Shown: positions 9,632-18,998, numbered from the stretch's first letter. The stretch is 64,000 bases of DNA from UBA3700 sp964478025 (GCA_964478025.1 CAYZGK010000002.1:1-64000); one strand, 5' to 3'. Program-made: numbers and translations. Notes: generated by a model not told the origin, from the letters alone.

Positions 9632-10482
9632 TTCTCGCTCCTAGTTAAAATGTCTTTTGTACTTTGTAATATTCCATACCATAAAATGTTTGTTAAAACA
9701 CCTTCGTATTTTTCTAATTTTATACTCTCAAAATTTTTACTGATAGTATTATAACAATTCATAAGAGCAAACTCAATATCGTCATGTTTATCTAGTAAAA
9801 ACTTCTTTCTATCTATATAATCATAGTTAACTAAAAATAAATTAAATTTTTTATTTTCAAAGTCTTCATCTATATCATCAACTGCATCCATTAAGTATAC
9901 CCACTTTCCAAGAGCGTACATTATCTCTCCAATTTCGTCTGTATATTTATCTAAAAATAACTCTTTTGCAATTCCCTTTAATATACATGCAAATGGATGA
10001 GACACTCTATCTATAGATGAACAATTACTCTTTTCTAACTCTCTTAAATCGCTGTAGCCTTTTGATACTATTTCTTTTATGTTTTTAAATTTTCTTGCAG
10101 ATTTTTTATAATATTTTTTTATAACAAAATCATCAGCAATTTTCTTAGTTATTGATTTATCATCTAAAACATCATCAACGCATTTATAGTGAGTTAAAAT
10201 ATTGTTAACATCAATTATGTCATGAGTTAACTTGTCGTCTTTAACTACACTTTTCTTTCTTATTGGATTTAATATACAAGTTTCATTAGAAATCTCTATG
10301 TCTTTATTAAACAAAGCATGATATAACACATTTAAAAATGTCATGTCATAATTTGTTGTAAATCTCATAAGTTGGGAACATTTTTTGCCAATACTCTTAC
10401 AAAGCCCGCAATAAAAAGCTCTATACAATGTATAGTCTTTCATAAACATATTTGGCTTATCAGGTATTACATATCCATACAT
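9610..10482 (-). CDS. DUF5685 family protein
   Basis: The 290-residue product begins MYGYVIPDKPNMFMKDYTLY and continues AFYCGLCKSIGKKC, the conserved Cys-rich start of DUF5685. The rest is alpha-helical, with acidic motifs such as DAVDDIDED (around residue 195) that resemble the metal-binding helices of all-helical enzymes. The function is unknown. It starts directly after the trpS stop and overlaps the J-like gene by 22 bases. In Clostridia, DUF5685 genes are often found next to a J-domain-like gene, as here; this is from memory. Confidence 0.75.
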   Translation of the reverse strand: MYGYVIPDKPNMFMKDYTLYRAFYCGLCKSIGKKCSQLMRFTTNYDMTFLNVLYHALFNKDIEISNETCILNPIRKKSVVKDDKLTHDIIDVNNILTHYKCVDDVLDDKSITKKIADDFVIKKYYKKSARKFKNIKEIVSKGYSDLRELEKSNCSSIDRVSHPFACILKGIAKELFLDKYTDEIGEIMYALGKWVYLMDAVDDIDEDFENKKFNLFLVNYDYIDRKKFLLDKHDDIEFALMNCYNTISKNFESIKLEKYEGVLTNILWYGILQSTKDILTRSEKCKKIRI

Positions 10483-11484
10483 CTATAGTGAAACATATCC
10501 TATTGCGTCTTTAAATCTTCTTAAAGTTTTCTCGGCAATTGCTTGAGCTTTCTCAGCCCCTTGTTTTGCGCATTGCATTAAATATGGAGTATCGTTAATT
10601 AATTTGTTATATTCTTCCTTCATTGGCTTTAACATCTCAATAACGGCTTCTGCAGTTCTTACCTTTAAGTGTCCATACATTAAACCATCTAATTCTTTTA
10701 CAACCTCGTCAATACTCTTTTTCTCAGCAACAGCAAGTATTGTTAATAAATTAGAAACTCCTGCCTTATTTTCAGGGTCAAATCTTATCTCCATCTCAGA
10801 GTCAGTAACTGCGCTTTTAAACTTTTTCATAATTACTGCATCATCATCAAGTACTGATATAAATGCCTTAGGATTTGGATCTGATTTACTCATTTTTGCA
10901 GTTGGGTCTTGAAGTGACATAACCTTGGCTCCTACCTTAGATAAAACTCCTTTTGGAATTTTAAAGATATCACCATATATGCTATTAACTCTTGTTGCAA
11001 TATCTCTACAAATTTCAATATGTTGAAGTTGATCAACACCAACTGGAACTTCGTCTGTATCATAAAGTAAAATATCTGCCGCCATAAGTACTGGATAGTC
11101 CATAAGGCCCATATTTATATTATCTTTATGCTTTAAAGACTTATCTTTAAATTGGGTCATTCTATTCATTTCCCCAACCATTGTATAACAATTTAAAAGC
11201 CAAGATAAATAAGCATGCTCTTGAACATGTGATTGGAAATATACAATGCTTTTATTAGGATCTAAACCAAGCGCTAATAAAAGTGCATAGAAACTCATTG
11301 CGTGTTCTTTAAATGCTTTTGGCTCTTGTCTTACAGTAATAGTATGCAAGTCAGCTAATGCAAAAATACAAGAGTTATTTTCATCATTTTGCATTTTATG
11401 CCAATTATCAACAGCACCAATATAATTTCCTAGTGTCATTACTCCTGATGGTTGAATTGCGCTATATATAGTCTTGTTTGCCAT
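10483..11484 (-). CDS. trpS: Tryptophanyl-tRNA synthetase
   Basis: This 333-residue class I synthetase charges tRNA-Trp. The ATP-binding HIGH-type motif is PSGVMTLGNYIGA near residue 13, and the KMSKS loop (AKMSKSDPNPKAF) lies near residue 198. The length is typical for bacterial TrpRS. It sits 9 bases after thrC and directly before the DUF5685 gene. I saw no T-box leader, consistent with its position inside a long operon. Confidence 0.96.
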   Translation of the reverse strand: MANKTIYSAIQPSGVMTLGNYIGAVDNWHKMQNDENNSCIFALADLHTITVRQEPKAFKEHAMSFYALLLALGLDPNKSIVYFQSHVQEHAYLSWLLNCYTMVGEMNRMTQFKDKSLKHKDNINMGLMDYPVLMAADILLYDTDEVPVGVDQLQHIEICRDIATRVNSIYGDIFKIPKGVLSKVGAKVMSLQDPTAKMSKSDPNPKAFISVLDDDAVIMKKFKSAVTDSEMEIRFDPENKAGVSNLLTILAVAEKKSIDEVVKELDGLMYGHLKVRTAEAVIEMLKPMKEEYNKLINDTPYLMQCAKQGAEKAQAIAEKTLRRFKDAIGYVSL

Positions 11485-11493
11485 ACTTTACCT

Positions 11494-12981
11494 CTATTTT
11501 TTATCTATATAATCTAAAACTGTATCTGCAATATCTGATTTTGCAATTACGTCTTCAAATCTAACTTCTCTATCTTTTAATCCCTTTAATGGCTCAGGAA
11601 TATCTTCACCTGTTATTTCATTTAATTTTTCAGAAGCAACAAATGCATCATGCTCAACCTTTCCAGTAATAGCCTTTAATACATCTTGTGGGAACTTATA
11701 AGCTGAAGCTGTAGATACAACAACTGCTGGTGTGTAATCTTCTTCTTCAGCTGCGTATTCTCTATAAACTTCCATCGCTACCCCAGTATGAGTGTCCATT
11801 AAATAACTATTAATTTCATTTTCAGAACTTATAACATCAAGTGTATCTTGTTCAGTTGCGTATCCTGCTGCAAATAACTTAGAAATTTCTTCAAGTTCTT
11901 TACTTGTTATAGAATACTTTCCATTAGTTTTAAGTTCATTCATTCTTTGAGCAATAAGCTTATCATCTCTACCTGACATTTCAAATAAGAATCTCTCTAA
12001 GTTTGAAGAAATTAAAATATCCATTGATGGAGACATAGTCTTTACAAACTCACGATGTATATCATAAGTTCCTGTTGCAAAGAAATCTGTTAAAACATTA
12101 TTAACATTTGAAGCACATATAAATTTATTTACAGGAACGCCCATTCTATAAGCATAATATCCAGCTAAAATATTACCAAAGTTTCCTGATGGAACACAGT
12201 AATTAACCTTATCGCCAAATTTAATTCTATTTCCATTAACTAAATCACAATAACTAGATACATAATATGCTATTTGTGGAGCTAGTCTTCCCCAGTTAAT
12301 TGAGTTAGCTGAAGAAAGTTTATATCCTTTTTCTAAAAGTTGTGCCTTTATTTTTTCATCATTAAAGATTGTTTTTACTGCGCTTTGAGCATCATCAAAA
12401 TTACCACCAATACCACAAACATAAACGTTGTTTCCAACTTGTGTTCTCATTTGTAATTTTTGCATATCTGAAACGCCCTCAGATGGATAAAATACAATAA
12501 TATCTACACCTTCAACATCTCTAAATCCTTCTAGTGCTGCCTTACCAGTATCTCCTGATGTAGCAACTAAAATTAAAGTCTTAGATTTCTCTCCAGTTTT
12601 CTTACGAGCACCTGTTAAAAGGTGAGGAAGCATAGTAAGTGCCATATCTTTAAATGCACATGTAGGACCATGCCAAAGTTCAAGTACATAAATATCATCT
12701 TCAACCGCTACAAGTGGACATGGGTCATCTCCATAGAATCTTGAATAGGCCATTTTAGCATAAGATAAAAGCTCATCATATGTATAATCCTCTAAATACT
12801 TAGATAATACAAATGCTACTCTTTCTTCATAACTCATAGCTAAAAGCTTATCAAAATCTTCCTTACTTAGTGTAGGAATAGTCTCTGGTACAAATAAGCC
12901 ACCATCTTTAGATAATCCGTCACGAATTGCCTCAGCTGATGTAACTTTACAATTTTTATCTCTTGTACTAATGTATTTCAT
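11494..12981 (-). CDS. thrC: Threonine synthase
   Basis: The 495-residue PLP enzyme converts O-phosphohomoserine to threonine. It shows the long-form N-terminus (KYISTRDKNCKVTSAEAI), the PLP lysine in WHGPTCAFKDMAL (near residue 112), the phosphate loop ATSGDTGKAALEGF, and the glycine-rich NYCVPSGNFGNILAGY. The length fits the fungal and clostridial type rather than the short Bacillus type. No other threonine pathway gene is adjacent. It starts 9 bases after the citrate/isopropylmalate synthase-like gene. Confidence 0.95.
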   Translation of the reverse strand: MKYISTRDKNCKVTSAEAIRDGLSKDGGLFVPETIPTLSKEDFDKLLAMSYEERVAFVLSKYLEDYTYDELLSYAKMAYSRFYGDDPCPLVAVEDDIYVLELWHGPTCAFKDMALTMLPHLLTGARKKTGEKSKTLILVATSGDTGKAALEGFRDVEGVDIIVFYPSEGVSDMQKLQMRTQVGNNVYVCGIGGNFDDAQSAVKTIFNDEKIKAQLLEKGYKLSSANSINWGRLAPQIAYYVSSYCDLVNGNRIKFGDKVNYCVPSGNFGNILAGYYAYRMGVPVNKFICASNVNNVLTDFFATGTYDIHREFVKTMSPSMDILISSNLERFLFEMSGRDDKLIAQRMNELKTNGKYSITSKELEEISKLFAAGYATEQDTLDVISSENEINSYLMDTHTGVAMEVYREYAAEEEDYTPAVVVSTASAYKFPQDVLKAITGKVEHDAFVASEKLNEITGEDIPEPLKGLKDREVRFEDVIAKSDIADTVLDYIDKK

Positions 12982-12990
12982 ATTTTGCTC

Positions 12991-14373
12991 CTATTTATTT
13001 GTCAATTTCATATATAAAGTTGGATTAACTGTTTGTAACATCATCTCAAGTTCTCCATCTGACATTGCTGCAGTTCTTCCCCTTTCATATTCTTTATCTA
13101 CCATTGCTTTCATATCATCAACAGTTTTGTCTTTTTTATCAATTTTATCTGCACCTGTTAATGAATAATTAGCATTAATCCAGAATGCAATACCAGCATT
13201 ACCAGAGTGTGCATCAACAGCTACTCTTGGTGGTACGCCAAATATTTTATCAGTATCACAAATATTGTAAATTTCTGGATCTTTTAAAAGTCCATCTGCA
13301 TGAATTCCAGCATGAGTAACATTAAATGCTCTTCCAACAAATGGAGTTCTCTCTGGAATCTTTATTCCCATTGATTCAAAATATTTAGCAATCTCTGTTA
13401 CAACTTTAAAATCCATTCCTGCATGTGTTCCTTTAAGTGCGGCATACTCAACAGCCATAGCCTCAAGTGGACAATTTCCTGTTCTTTCTCCAATTCCCAT
13501 AAGTGTACAGTTAACTGAAGAACAACCATAAAGCCAAGCGGTTGCTGAATTTGTTACTACTTTATAAAAGTCATTATGTCCATGCCACTCAAGTTGCTCT
13601 GATGGAACTTCACCATAATATCTAAGACCTGAAACAATTCCTGGTACTGAACGTGGAAGTGTAACACCAGGATAAGATATACCATATCCCATAGTATCAC
13701 ATGCACGAATCTTTATAGGAATTCCAGATTCTTTTGAAAGTTGCATTAATTCATAAGCAAGTGGTGCAACAAATCCATAAAAGTCTGCACGAGTTATATC
13801 CTCGAAGTGACATCTTGGAATTACTCCCTTTTCAAGTGCCATTTTAACAACACTTAAATATTTATCTGCAGCTTGCTTTCTTGTTAAGTTCATCTTTTTA
13901 AAGATATGATAATCTGAACATGAAACTAATATTCCTGTTTCTTTGATTCCCATTTCTTTAACAAGTTCAAAGTCTTTTTCATTTGCTCTAATCCATGATG
14001 TAACTTCTGGAAATTCATACCCAAGTTCCATACATTTTCTTACAGCTTCTCTATCTTTTTCTGAATATAAGAAAAATTCACTTTGTCTTATAATTCCCTT
14101 TTTACCGCCCAATTTATGCATCAAATCAAATAGGTGAACTATTTGTTCAACAGTAAAAGGTTTTGTTGCTTGTTGACCATCTCTAAAGGTCGTATCTGTA
14201 ATCCAAATTTGATCAGGTATTTCCATTGGAGTTTGTCTAAAGTTAAAAGCAATTTTAGGAATAGTATCGTAAGAATATAACTCACGATATAAATTTGGCG
14301 AGCCAACATCTTGAAGATTTGGCTTCCAGTTACTTTCCATTAATACATTTTTATGTTTATTATATTTAATCAT
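12991..14373 (-). CDS. Citrate (Re)-synthase / 2-isopropylmalate synthase family enzyme
   Basis: This 460-residue protein is a DRE-TIM metallolyase that condenses acetyl-CoA with a 2-oxo acid. Near residue 60 is DTTFRDGQQ, with the metal and catalytic Asp-Arg pair. Near residue 268 is WHGHNDFYK with the HxH metal ligands, and GIGERTGNCPLE follows. It lacks the LeuA C-terminal regulatory domain. The N-terminus (SNLYRELYSYDTIPKIAFN) is that of a clostridial group which, as I recall it, includes Re-face citrate synthase; homocitrate synthase and LeuA are the alternatives. There are no leuB, leuC or leuD genes nearby. The exact 2-oxo acid is not settled. Confidence 0.7.
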   Translation of the reverse strand: MIKYNKHKNVLMESNWKPNLQDVGSPNLYRELYSYDTIPKIAFNFRQTPMEIPDQIWITDTTFRDGQQATKPFTVEQIVHLFDLMHKLGGKKGIIRQSEFFLYSEKDREAVRKCMELGYEFPEVTSWIRANEKDFELVKEMGIKETGILVSCSDYHIFKKMNLTRKQAADKYLSVVKMALEKGVIPRCHFEDITRADFYGFVAPLAYELMQLSKESGIPIKIRACDTMGYGISYPGVTLPRSVPGIVSGLRYYGEVPSEQLEWHGHNDFYKVVTNSATAWLYGCSSVNCTLMGIGERTGNCPLEAMAVEYAALKGTHAGMDFKVVTEIAKYFESMGIKIPERTPFVGRAFNVTHAGIHADGLLKDPEIYNICDTDKIFGVPPRVAVDAHSGNAGIAFWINANYSLTGADKIDKKDKTVDDMKAMVDKEYERGRTAAMSDGELEMMLQTVNPTLYMKLTNK

Positions 14374-14375
14374 CT

Positions 14376-15440
14376 TTAATTATCTATCTTAGATAGCAAT
14401 TCATTTTGATTTGCAAGTTGAAGTGCCTCTAACATACTCTCCATATCTCCATCCATAAAATCATCAAGTGAATACATTGTATATCCTATTCTATGATCTG
14501 TTACTCTATTTTGCGGGAAGTTATATGTTCTTATCTTTTCAGATCTATCTCCACTTCCTACCTGATTTTTTCTTTCAGATGCATATTCGCTATCTGCTTT
14601 TGTCTTATAATATTCATATAATCTAGATCTTAAAACTTGGAATGCTTTTTCCTTATTCTTTAATTGCGATCTTTCATCTTGTGATGTAACTACAAGTCCT
14701 GTTGGAATATGTGTCAATCTTATAGCGGTTTCAGTTTTATTTACCTTTTGGCCACCAGCACCACTTGATCTATATGTATCTATCTTAACGTCCTTTTCAT
14801 TAAGTTCTACTTCAACATCTTCAACCTCTGGAAGAACAGCTACTGTTACTGTTGATGTATGAACTCTTCCTTGAGATTCTGTCTCTGGAACACGTTGAAC
14901 TCTATGAACACCACTTTCAAACTTTAACTTTGCAAATGCACCTGGTCCAGATACTTGGAAAGTACACTCCTCAATACCACCTAGGTCATCTGTTTCAACG
15001 TTAATTTCCTCAGTTTTCCATCTTTTTCTTTCAGCATATCTCATGTACATTCTCATTAGTTCATAACCAAAAAGTGCACTCTCTTCACCACCAGCTGCGG
15101 CTCTAATTTCAATAATAACGTTCTTTTGGTCATGTGGATCTACTGGAAGTAAAGCAACTTTTAAGTCCTTTTCAATTTGCTCAATTTGCTCTTTGTTTTG
15201 CTTAAATTCTTCCTTTGCCATTTCAGCAAGTTCATCATTTCCTTCCATTAGTTCTTTACAGCCATCCATATTGGCTTTAACTTCAAGGTACTTATAATAA
15301 AGATTTACTGCATTTTCAAGTGCAGCATGTTCTTTTGCATACTCTCTCCAAACCTTTTGGTCTGCTATAACTTCAGGGTCAGCTAACATTTCTGTTAACT
15401 TTTCGTATCTTTCGGCCATTAAACGTAATTTTTCAAACAT
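14376..15440 (-). CDS. prfA: Peptide chain release factor 1
   Basis: The 354-residue protein reads UAA and UAG and releases the finished peptide. The catalytic GGQ sits in RSSGAGGQKVNKTETAI (near residue 232), with the upstream GRVHTSTVTVAVLPE block. Length and order match RF1. It starts one base after the stop of the DUF1385-PrmC gene; the PrmC part methylates the GGQ glutamine, so enzyme and substrate are co-transcribed. Confidence 0.97.
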   Translation of the reverse strand: MFEKLRLMAERYEKLTEMLADPEVIADQKVWREYAKEHAALENAVNLYYKYLEVKANMDGCKELMEGNDELAEMAKEEFKQNKEQIEQIEKDLKVALLPVDPHDQKNVIIEIRAAAGGEESALFGYELMRMYMRYAERKRWKTEEINVETDDLGGIEECTFQVSGPGAFAKLKFESGVHRVQRVPETESQGRVHTSTVTVAVLPEVEDVEVELNEKDVKIDTYRSSGAGGQKVNKTETAIRLTHIPTGLVVTSQDERSQLKNKEKAFQVLRSRLYEYYKTKADSEYASERKNQVGSGDRSEKIRTYNFPQNRVTDHRIGYTMYSLDDFMDGDMESMLEALQLANQNELLSKIDN

Positions 15441-15441
15441 A

Positions 15442-17256
15442 TTAATCTCTCTTTGCTACTATTATTCTATCGATGCCTTCTAGATCTTTAACAATCTCTA
15501 CAGTAAATCCTGTAAATAATTTTGCTATATCTTTAGCCTCGTTCTCTCCACATTCAAATAGTACAATACCCTTATCTTCTAAGTGGGATGCTGCACCATC
15601 TACTATTTTTCTATATAAGTTTAATCCATCTTCGCCACCATCAAGTGCTACCATTGGATCAAAATCTTTTACTTCTCTATCAAGAGTTGGAATTATTTTT
15701 GTTGGTATATATGGTGGATTTGCAACAATCACATCAAATTTACCATTAATGTTTTCATAAACATCACTTTGAATAATTTCAACATCTGCATTATTTTTCT
15801 CAACGTTTCTCTTTGCAACAACAAGCGCTTTTTCAGAAATATCTGAAGCAACAACATGTGCATTTGTTTCTTTAGATATAGCAATGGCAACACATCCTGA
15901 GCCTGTACACATATCTAAAACTTTAGTGTCTTTGTTTATATACTTTAGAGCTTGTTCTACTAAGTTTTCTGTTTCAACTCTTGGAGATAAAACATCAACA
16001 TTAACCTCTATTTCATATCCACAAAAATCTACATTGCCTATAACTTTCCAAAGTGGCATGCCAGTTAATCTTTTCTCTAGAATTTCATTTGCTTTATCTA
16101 ATTGAGATTGTTTAATTGAAGTTTGAAGCGCAACTTCACTTCTTTTAATTCCCATAGCAATAGATAAAATCCATTCAATCTCAGAGGAATCTGCATTTGT
16201 AGATTTTAGTTTTTCTTCCATCTCAGCTTTTATTTTCTTTAAAGGCTTTTTAACATCAAATTTTTGAGGTTGTATATTTGGGTCTTCATCCATTTGTTGA
16301 ACAGTTTTAAATGCTGCAATAGCTACCTCTAACATATCATCAGTTGGTTCTTGAGTTGTTAATAATTGAAGCGCAAGTCCTGGTGCTTTTAAAATTCTAA
16401 CAAGGATGTTATCATACTTTGCCATAACCTTTAAAAACTCGTATGAAACTCCTGCAACTAGTGGTATACAAATAAGTTTTACTAAAAATTGCATTCCACT
16501 ATTTTTAAATACATCAGTGTATGGATATGTCAAAGAAAGTAATGATTTAACAACCGCAATAATTAAAATTGAAATAATCATGACAATAAACATAAATGTT
16601 GTTCCACATCTATCGTGTTGTCTTGACATTTTTCTAGCATTTTCAACTGTTAAATCTAAATCATTTTCATAACAAGTTATAGTCTTATGTTCAGCACCAT
16701 GATACATATATGTACGCTTAACATCAGGCATTAGTGTTGTTGCCCAAATATAAAGCAAGAAAATGCCAATTCTTATTATACCCTCACCAAGTGCAATAAG
16801 TAGGTTAACCCACCATAATTCTAAGTGATTTTTTATATCAGTTAATCCAACAATTAAATCTTCAACAATTAAATTTGGCAAAAATACAAATAAAAAAACA
16901 GAAAGTGCAATACCTAAAACTACAGATATTGCCATAACTACTGAATAAATGTCTATACCAAACTTTTTAGATAACCATTTCTCAAATTTTCCAGGTTCTG
17001 CATCATCCCCAAAGACTTCACCAGATCTCATCAAACAACCCATACCCATAATCATTGAACTTATAAAATTCAAAAATCCACGGATAATAGGAATACGGAA
17101 AAAGATGTTCTTTTCCTTAGTTGGTTTTACGTAATTGCTCTCTATAACGATTTGGCCTTTTTCGTCTCTAACAGCAGTTGCTATTGACTTAGTGCCTCTC
17201 ATCATTACGCCTTCAATTACAGCCTGTCCTCCGATTGATGTACACTTCTTTCTCAA
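15442..17256 (-). CDS. prmC: DUF1385 membrane protein fused to PrmC release-factor methyltransferase
   Basis: One frame encodes two usually separate proteins. Residues about 1-300 are DUF1385: TSIGGQAVIEGVMMRG at the start, three or four membrane segments, and MYHGAEHKTI. Residues about 330-604 are PrmC/HemK, an S-adenosylmethionine enzyme that methylates the GGQ glutamine of release factors; the SAM site is DMCTGSGCVAIAI and the catalytic motif is ANPPYIP. I chose the TTG start at 17256 because AAGAGG lies 6 bases before it. A longer frame to 17286 would begin inside the rpmE terminator. The frame is intact, so I read this as a true fusion giving 604 residues. Confidence 0.88.
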   Translation of the reverse strand: MRKKCTSIGGQAVIEGVMMRGTKSIATAVRDEKGQIVIESNYVKPTKEKNIFFRIPIIRGFLNFISSMIMGMGCLMRSGEVFGDDAEPGKFEKWLSKKFGIDIYSVVMAISVVLGIALSVFLFVFLPNLIVEDLIVGLTDIKNHLELWWVNLLIALGEGIIRIGIFLLYIWATTLMPDVKRTYMYHGAEHKTITCYENDLDLTVENARKMSRQHDRCGTTFMFIVMIISILIIAVVKSLLSLTYPYTDVFKNSGMQFLVKLICIPLVAGVSYEFLKVMAKYDNILVRILKAPGLALQLLTTQEPTDDMLEVAIAAFKTVQQMDEDPNIQPQKFDVKKPLKKIKAEMEEKLKSTNADSSEIEWILSIAMGIKRSEVALQTSIKQSQLDKANEILEKRLTGMPLWKVIGNVDFCGYEIEVNVDVLSPRVETENLVEQALKYINKDTKVLDMCTGSGCVAIAISKETNAHVVASDISEKALVVAKRNVEKNNADVEIIQSDVYENINGKFDVIVANPPYIPTKIIPTLDREVKDFDPMVALDGGEDGLNLYRKIVDGAASHLEDKGIVLFECGENEAKDIAKLFTGFTVEIVKDLEGIDRIIVAKRD

Positions 17257-17273
17257 GTTAAACCTCTTTTTAG

Positions 17274-17306
17274 AAAAAAAGTGCAAGTTTTTTGAAAATC
17301 TTGCAC
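17274..17306 (-). terminator. Terminator between rpmE and the DUF1385-prmC gene
   Basis: GTGCAAG...CTTGCAC (17281-17306) is followed on the minus strand by seven Ts. It ends just before the ribosome site of the next gene, so read-through would be needed for co-transcription with rpmE. Confidence 0.8.
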
Positions 17307-17373
17307 TCTAAATTCCTTTTACACTAATTTTTAGTCAAGATTAAAAGCTCTTGAACTTAATAATTATGAAATG

Positions 17374-17589
17374 TTATTTGTTTTGAGCTTTATTAAAACG
17401 AGCATTGAACTTATCAATTCTACCACCGGCATTTACTTGTTTTTGTTTACCAGAATAGAAAGGATGGCACTTGCTACAAACTTCAACTCTCATTGTATCT
17501 CCAGCAATTGTTGAACCCATAACGAATTCATTGCCACAAGAACACTTAACAGTTACATCATGATAATTAGGTTGAATATTTTCTTTCAT
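17374..17589 (-). CDS. rpmE: 50S ribosomal protein L31 (zinc type)
   Basis: The 71-residue bL31 begins KENIQPNYHDVTVKCSCGNEF and carries the zinc cysteines (Cys-x-Cys near residue 16 and CSKCHPFYSGKQK near 37), so it is the C+ form. It is the first gene after a strong promoter and is followed by its own terminator. The order rpmE, DUF1385/prmC, prfA is usual in Clostridia. Confidence 0.96.
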   Translation of the reverse strand: MKENIQPNYHDVTVKCSCGNEFVMGSTIAGDTMRVEVCSKCHPFYSGKQKQVNAGGRIDKFNARFNKAQNK

Positions 17590-17625
17590 CGTATTTACCT
17601 CTCATTTATTTTTAATACGTGTATT

Positions 17626-17654
17626 ATTATATAAATAAGTAAATATGCTGTCAA
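17626..17654 (-). promoter_or_regulatory. Consensus promoter of rpmE
   Basis: A minus-strand -35 TTGACA (17649-17654) and -10 TATAAT (17626-17631) are 17 bases apart, a perfect sigma-A match. Confidence 0.85.
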
Positions 17655-17805
17655 GTAAAAAAAATACAATTATAACCAAGCTAAAGTTTGAAAAAGTAAA
17701 TTCCAGTGCGTATTTTGATGACTTAAAAAGTTTAATAACCAATAATTTAACAAACAAAACAACACTCAACAGCAACAATAACACTTTTAATATATGCTTA
17801 TATTA

Positions 17806-17834
17806 TTGCAAAATTATATCTTTTATGTTAAAGT
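17806..17834 (+). promoter_or_regulatory. Weak promoter candidate for the MDR gene
   Basis: TTGCAA (17806-17811) and TAAAGT (17829-17834) are 17 bases apart and lie 28 bases before the start codon. The -10 match is weak. Confidence 0.35.
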
Positions 17835-17862
17835 ATCAAATATACAAAAATAGGAGATAATT

Positions 17863-18837
17863 ATGCAATCTTGGGTCATAAATAATTCTAGAAAACTTAC
17901 ACTAATTAGCGAAGATTCCACAGAATTTGATACTAAAACACAAGCTAAAGTCAAAATCTCTAGAGCTTGCATTAATAAAAGTGATATTGCCTCTTTTCAA
18001 GACAAATATAATAACCTACCAATTGTACCTTCAAGAAGCGCATTAGGATTTATAAGTGAATCAACAGATCCTGCATATCAAAAAGGTCAAAGAGTTTATC
18101 TTTCACCATACATTTCAAGTGAAGATAATAAAACATACATTAAAGGTAAAAACTTTGATGGATATTTATCTGACTTCTCTATTGTTCCTTTTGATAACAT
18201 CTTCTCAATTCCAGAAATGATTCCAGATGAAGATTTCACATTTATTGAAGATATTGCTATGGCTCTTAAAATTTGTGAACTACTTAACATTAAAGAAACA
18301 AGATATGTTCTTTTACAGGGTGCTACAACACTAAATATAATTCTTGGTCAATTTGCCTTATATTACCAAGCAATTCCAATTATTGTGGATTCAGATGAAA
18401 ATGCTCTATCTAAAGCTGAAGAAAAAGGAATCTACTACACAATTAACTCAAAGAAAGATAATGTTTACGATAGAGTTTTAGAAATAACAGCTGGAGCTCT
18501 TGCAAATTATATTGTAGTTGATGTTGATACATTCCCAGAGATTGAGTATGATTTATTAAAATTTGCAGCAGTAGATGCAAAAATCGCCTTAGCAGGTTTT
18601 AACACATCAACAGAAAAATCAAAAATAGATATTTCATATGTTGTAGAAAAGAGACTTACAATTTATGGTATAAATGATGGTATAGGACAAATTGCTACTG
18701 CAATTAATATGCTTGCAACAGATGTTATAAATGTCGATGGACTAGTTGAAAAAGTATATAACTTTGATGAAGCTGAAAAAGCATTCTTGGATCTTGAAAC
18801 AAATACTCATAGATTTAAAACTTTAATTCACTGCTAG
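17863..18837 (+). CDS. Medium-chain dehydrogenase/reductase-like protein lacking zinc ligands
   Basis: The 324-residue product has the two-domain layout of zinc-type alcohol dehydrogenases: a GroES-like N-terminal half and a Rossmann half that opens VLLQGATTLNIILGQFALYY (near residue 148). The usual GVCGSD cysteine and GHE histidine have no counterpart; the matching stretches read ACINKSD and SALGFIS. The structural four-Cys loop is also absent. It is therefore probably a zinc-free reductase or a non-catalytic relative. The start has AGGAG 8 bases upstream. It is a single plus-strand gene with its own terminator; the substrate is unknown. Confidence 0.7.
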   Translation: MQSWVINNSRKLTLISEDSTEFDTKTQAKVKISRACINKSDIASFQDKYNNLPIVPSRSALGFISESTDPAYQKGQRVYLSPYISSEDNKTYIKGKNFDGYLSDFSIVPFDNIFSIPEMIPDEDFTFIEDIAMALKICELLNIKETRYVLLQGATTLNIILGQFALYYQAIPIIVDSDENALSKAEEKGIYYTINSKKDNVYDRVLEITAGALANYIVVDVDTFPEIEYDLLKFAAVDAKIALAGFNTSTEKSKIDISYVVEKRLTIYGINDGIGQIATAINMLATDVINVDGLVEKVYNFDEAEKAFLDLETNTHRFKTLIHC

Positions 18838-18870
18838 TACTAAATTGTCCATATTTGAAAATTAAAATTT

Positions 18871-18897
18871 TCCACAATTTCTATTGTGGATTTTTTT
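18871..18897 (+). terminator. Terminator after the MDR gene
   Basis: A TCCACAA/TTGTGGA stem (18871-18890) is followed by seven Ts. Confidence 0.85.
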
Positions 18898-18998
18898 ATT
18901 CTATTTTCATTTAAATTTAAAAAATAGTCAAAGTTATTAAACACATTAATAGACAAGTGTTGAATAAGTAATAATTTTTCTATTTTTGTTGTTTTTAT

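Noticed and set aside
17256..17286. Longer N-terminus of the DUF1385-PrmC protein from 17286
   Set aside because: Those codons are the rpmE terminator stem and T-run. The TTG at 17256 with AAGAGG fits better.
17602..17860. Short overlapping frames on both strands between rpmE and the MDR gene
   Set aside because: They cover two promoter regions, have no ribosome sites, and look like AT-rich background.
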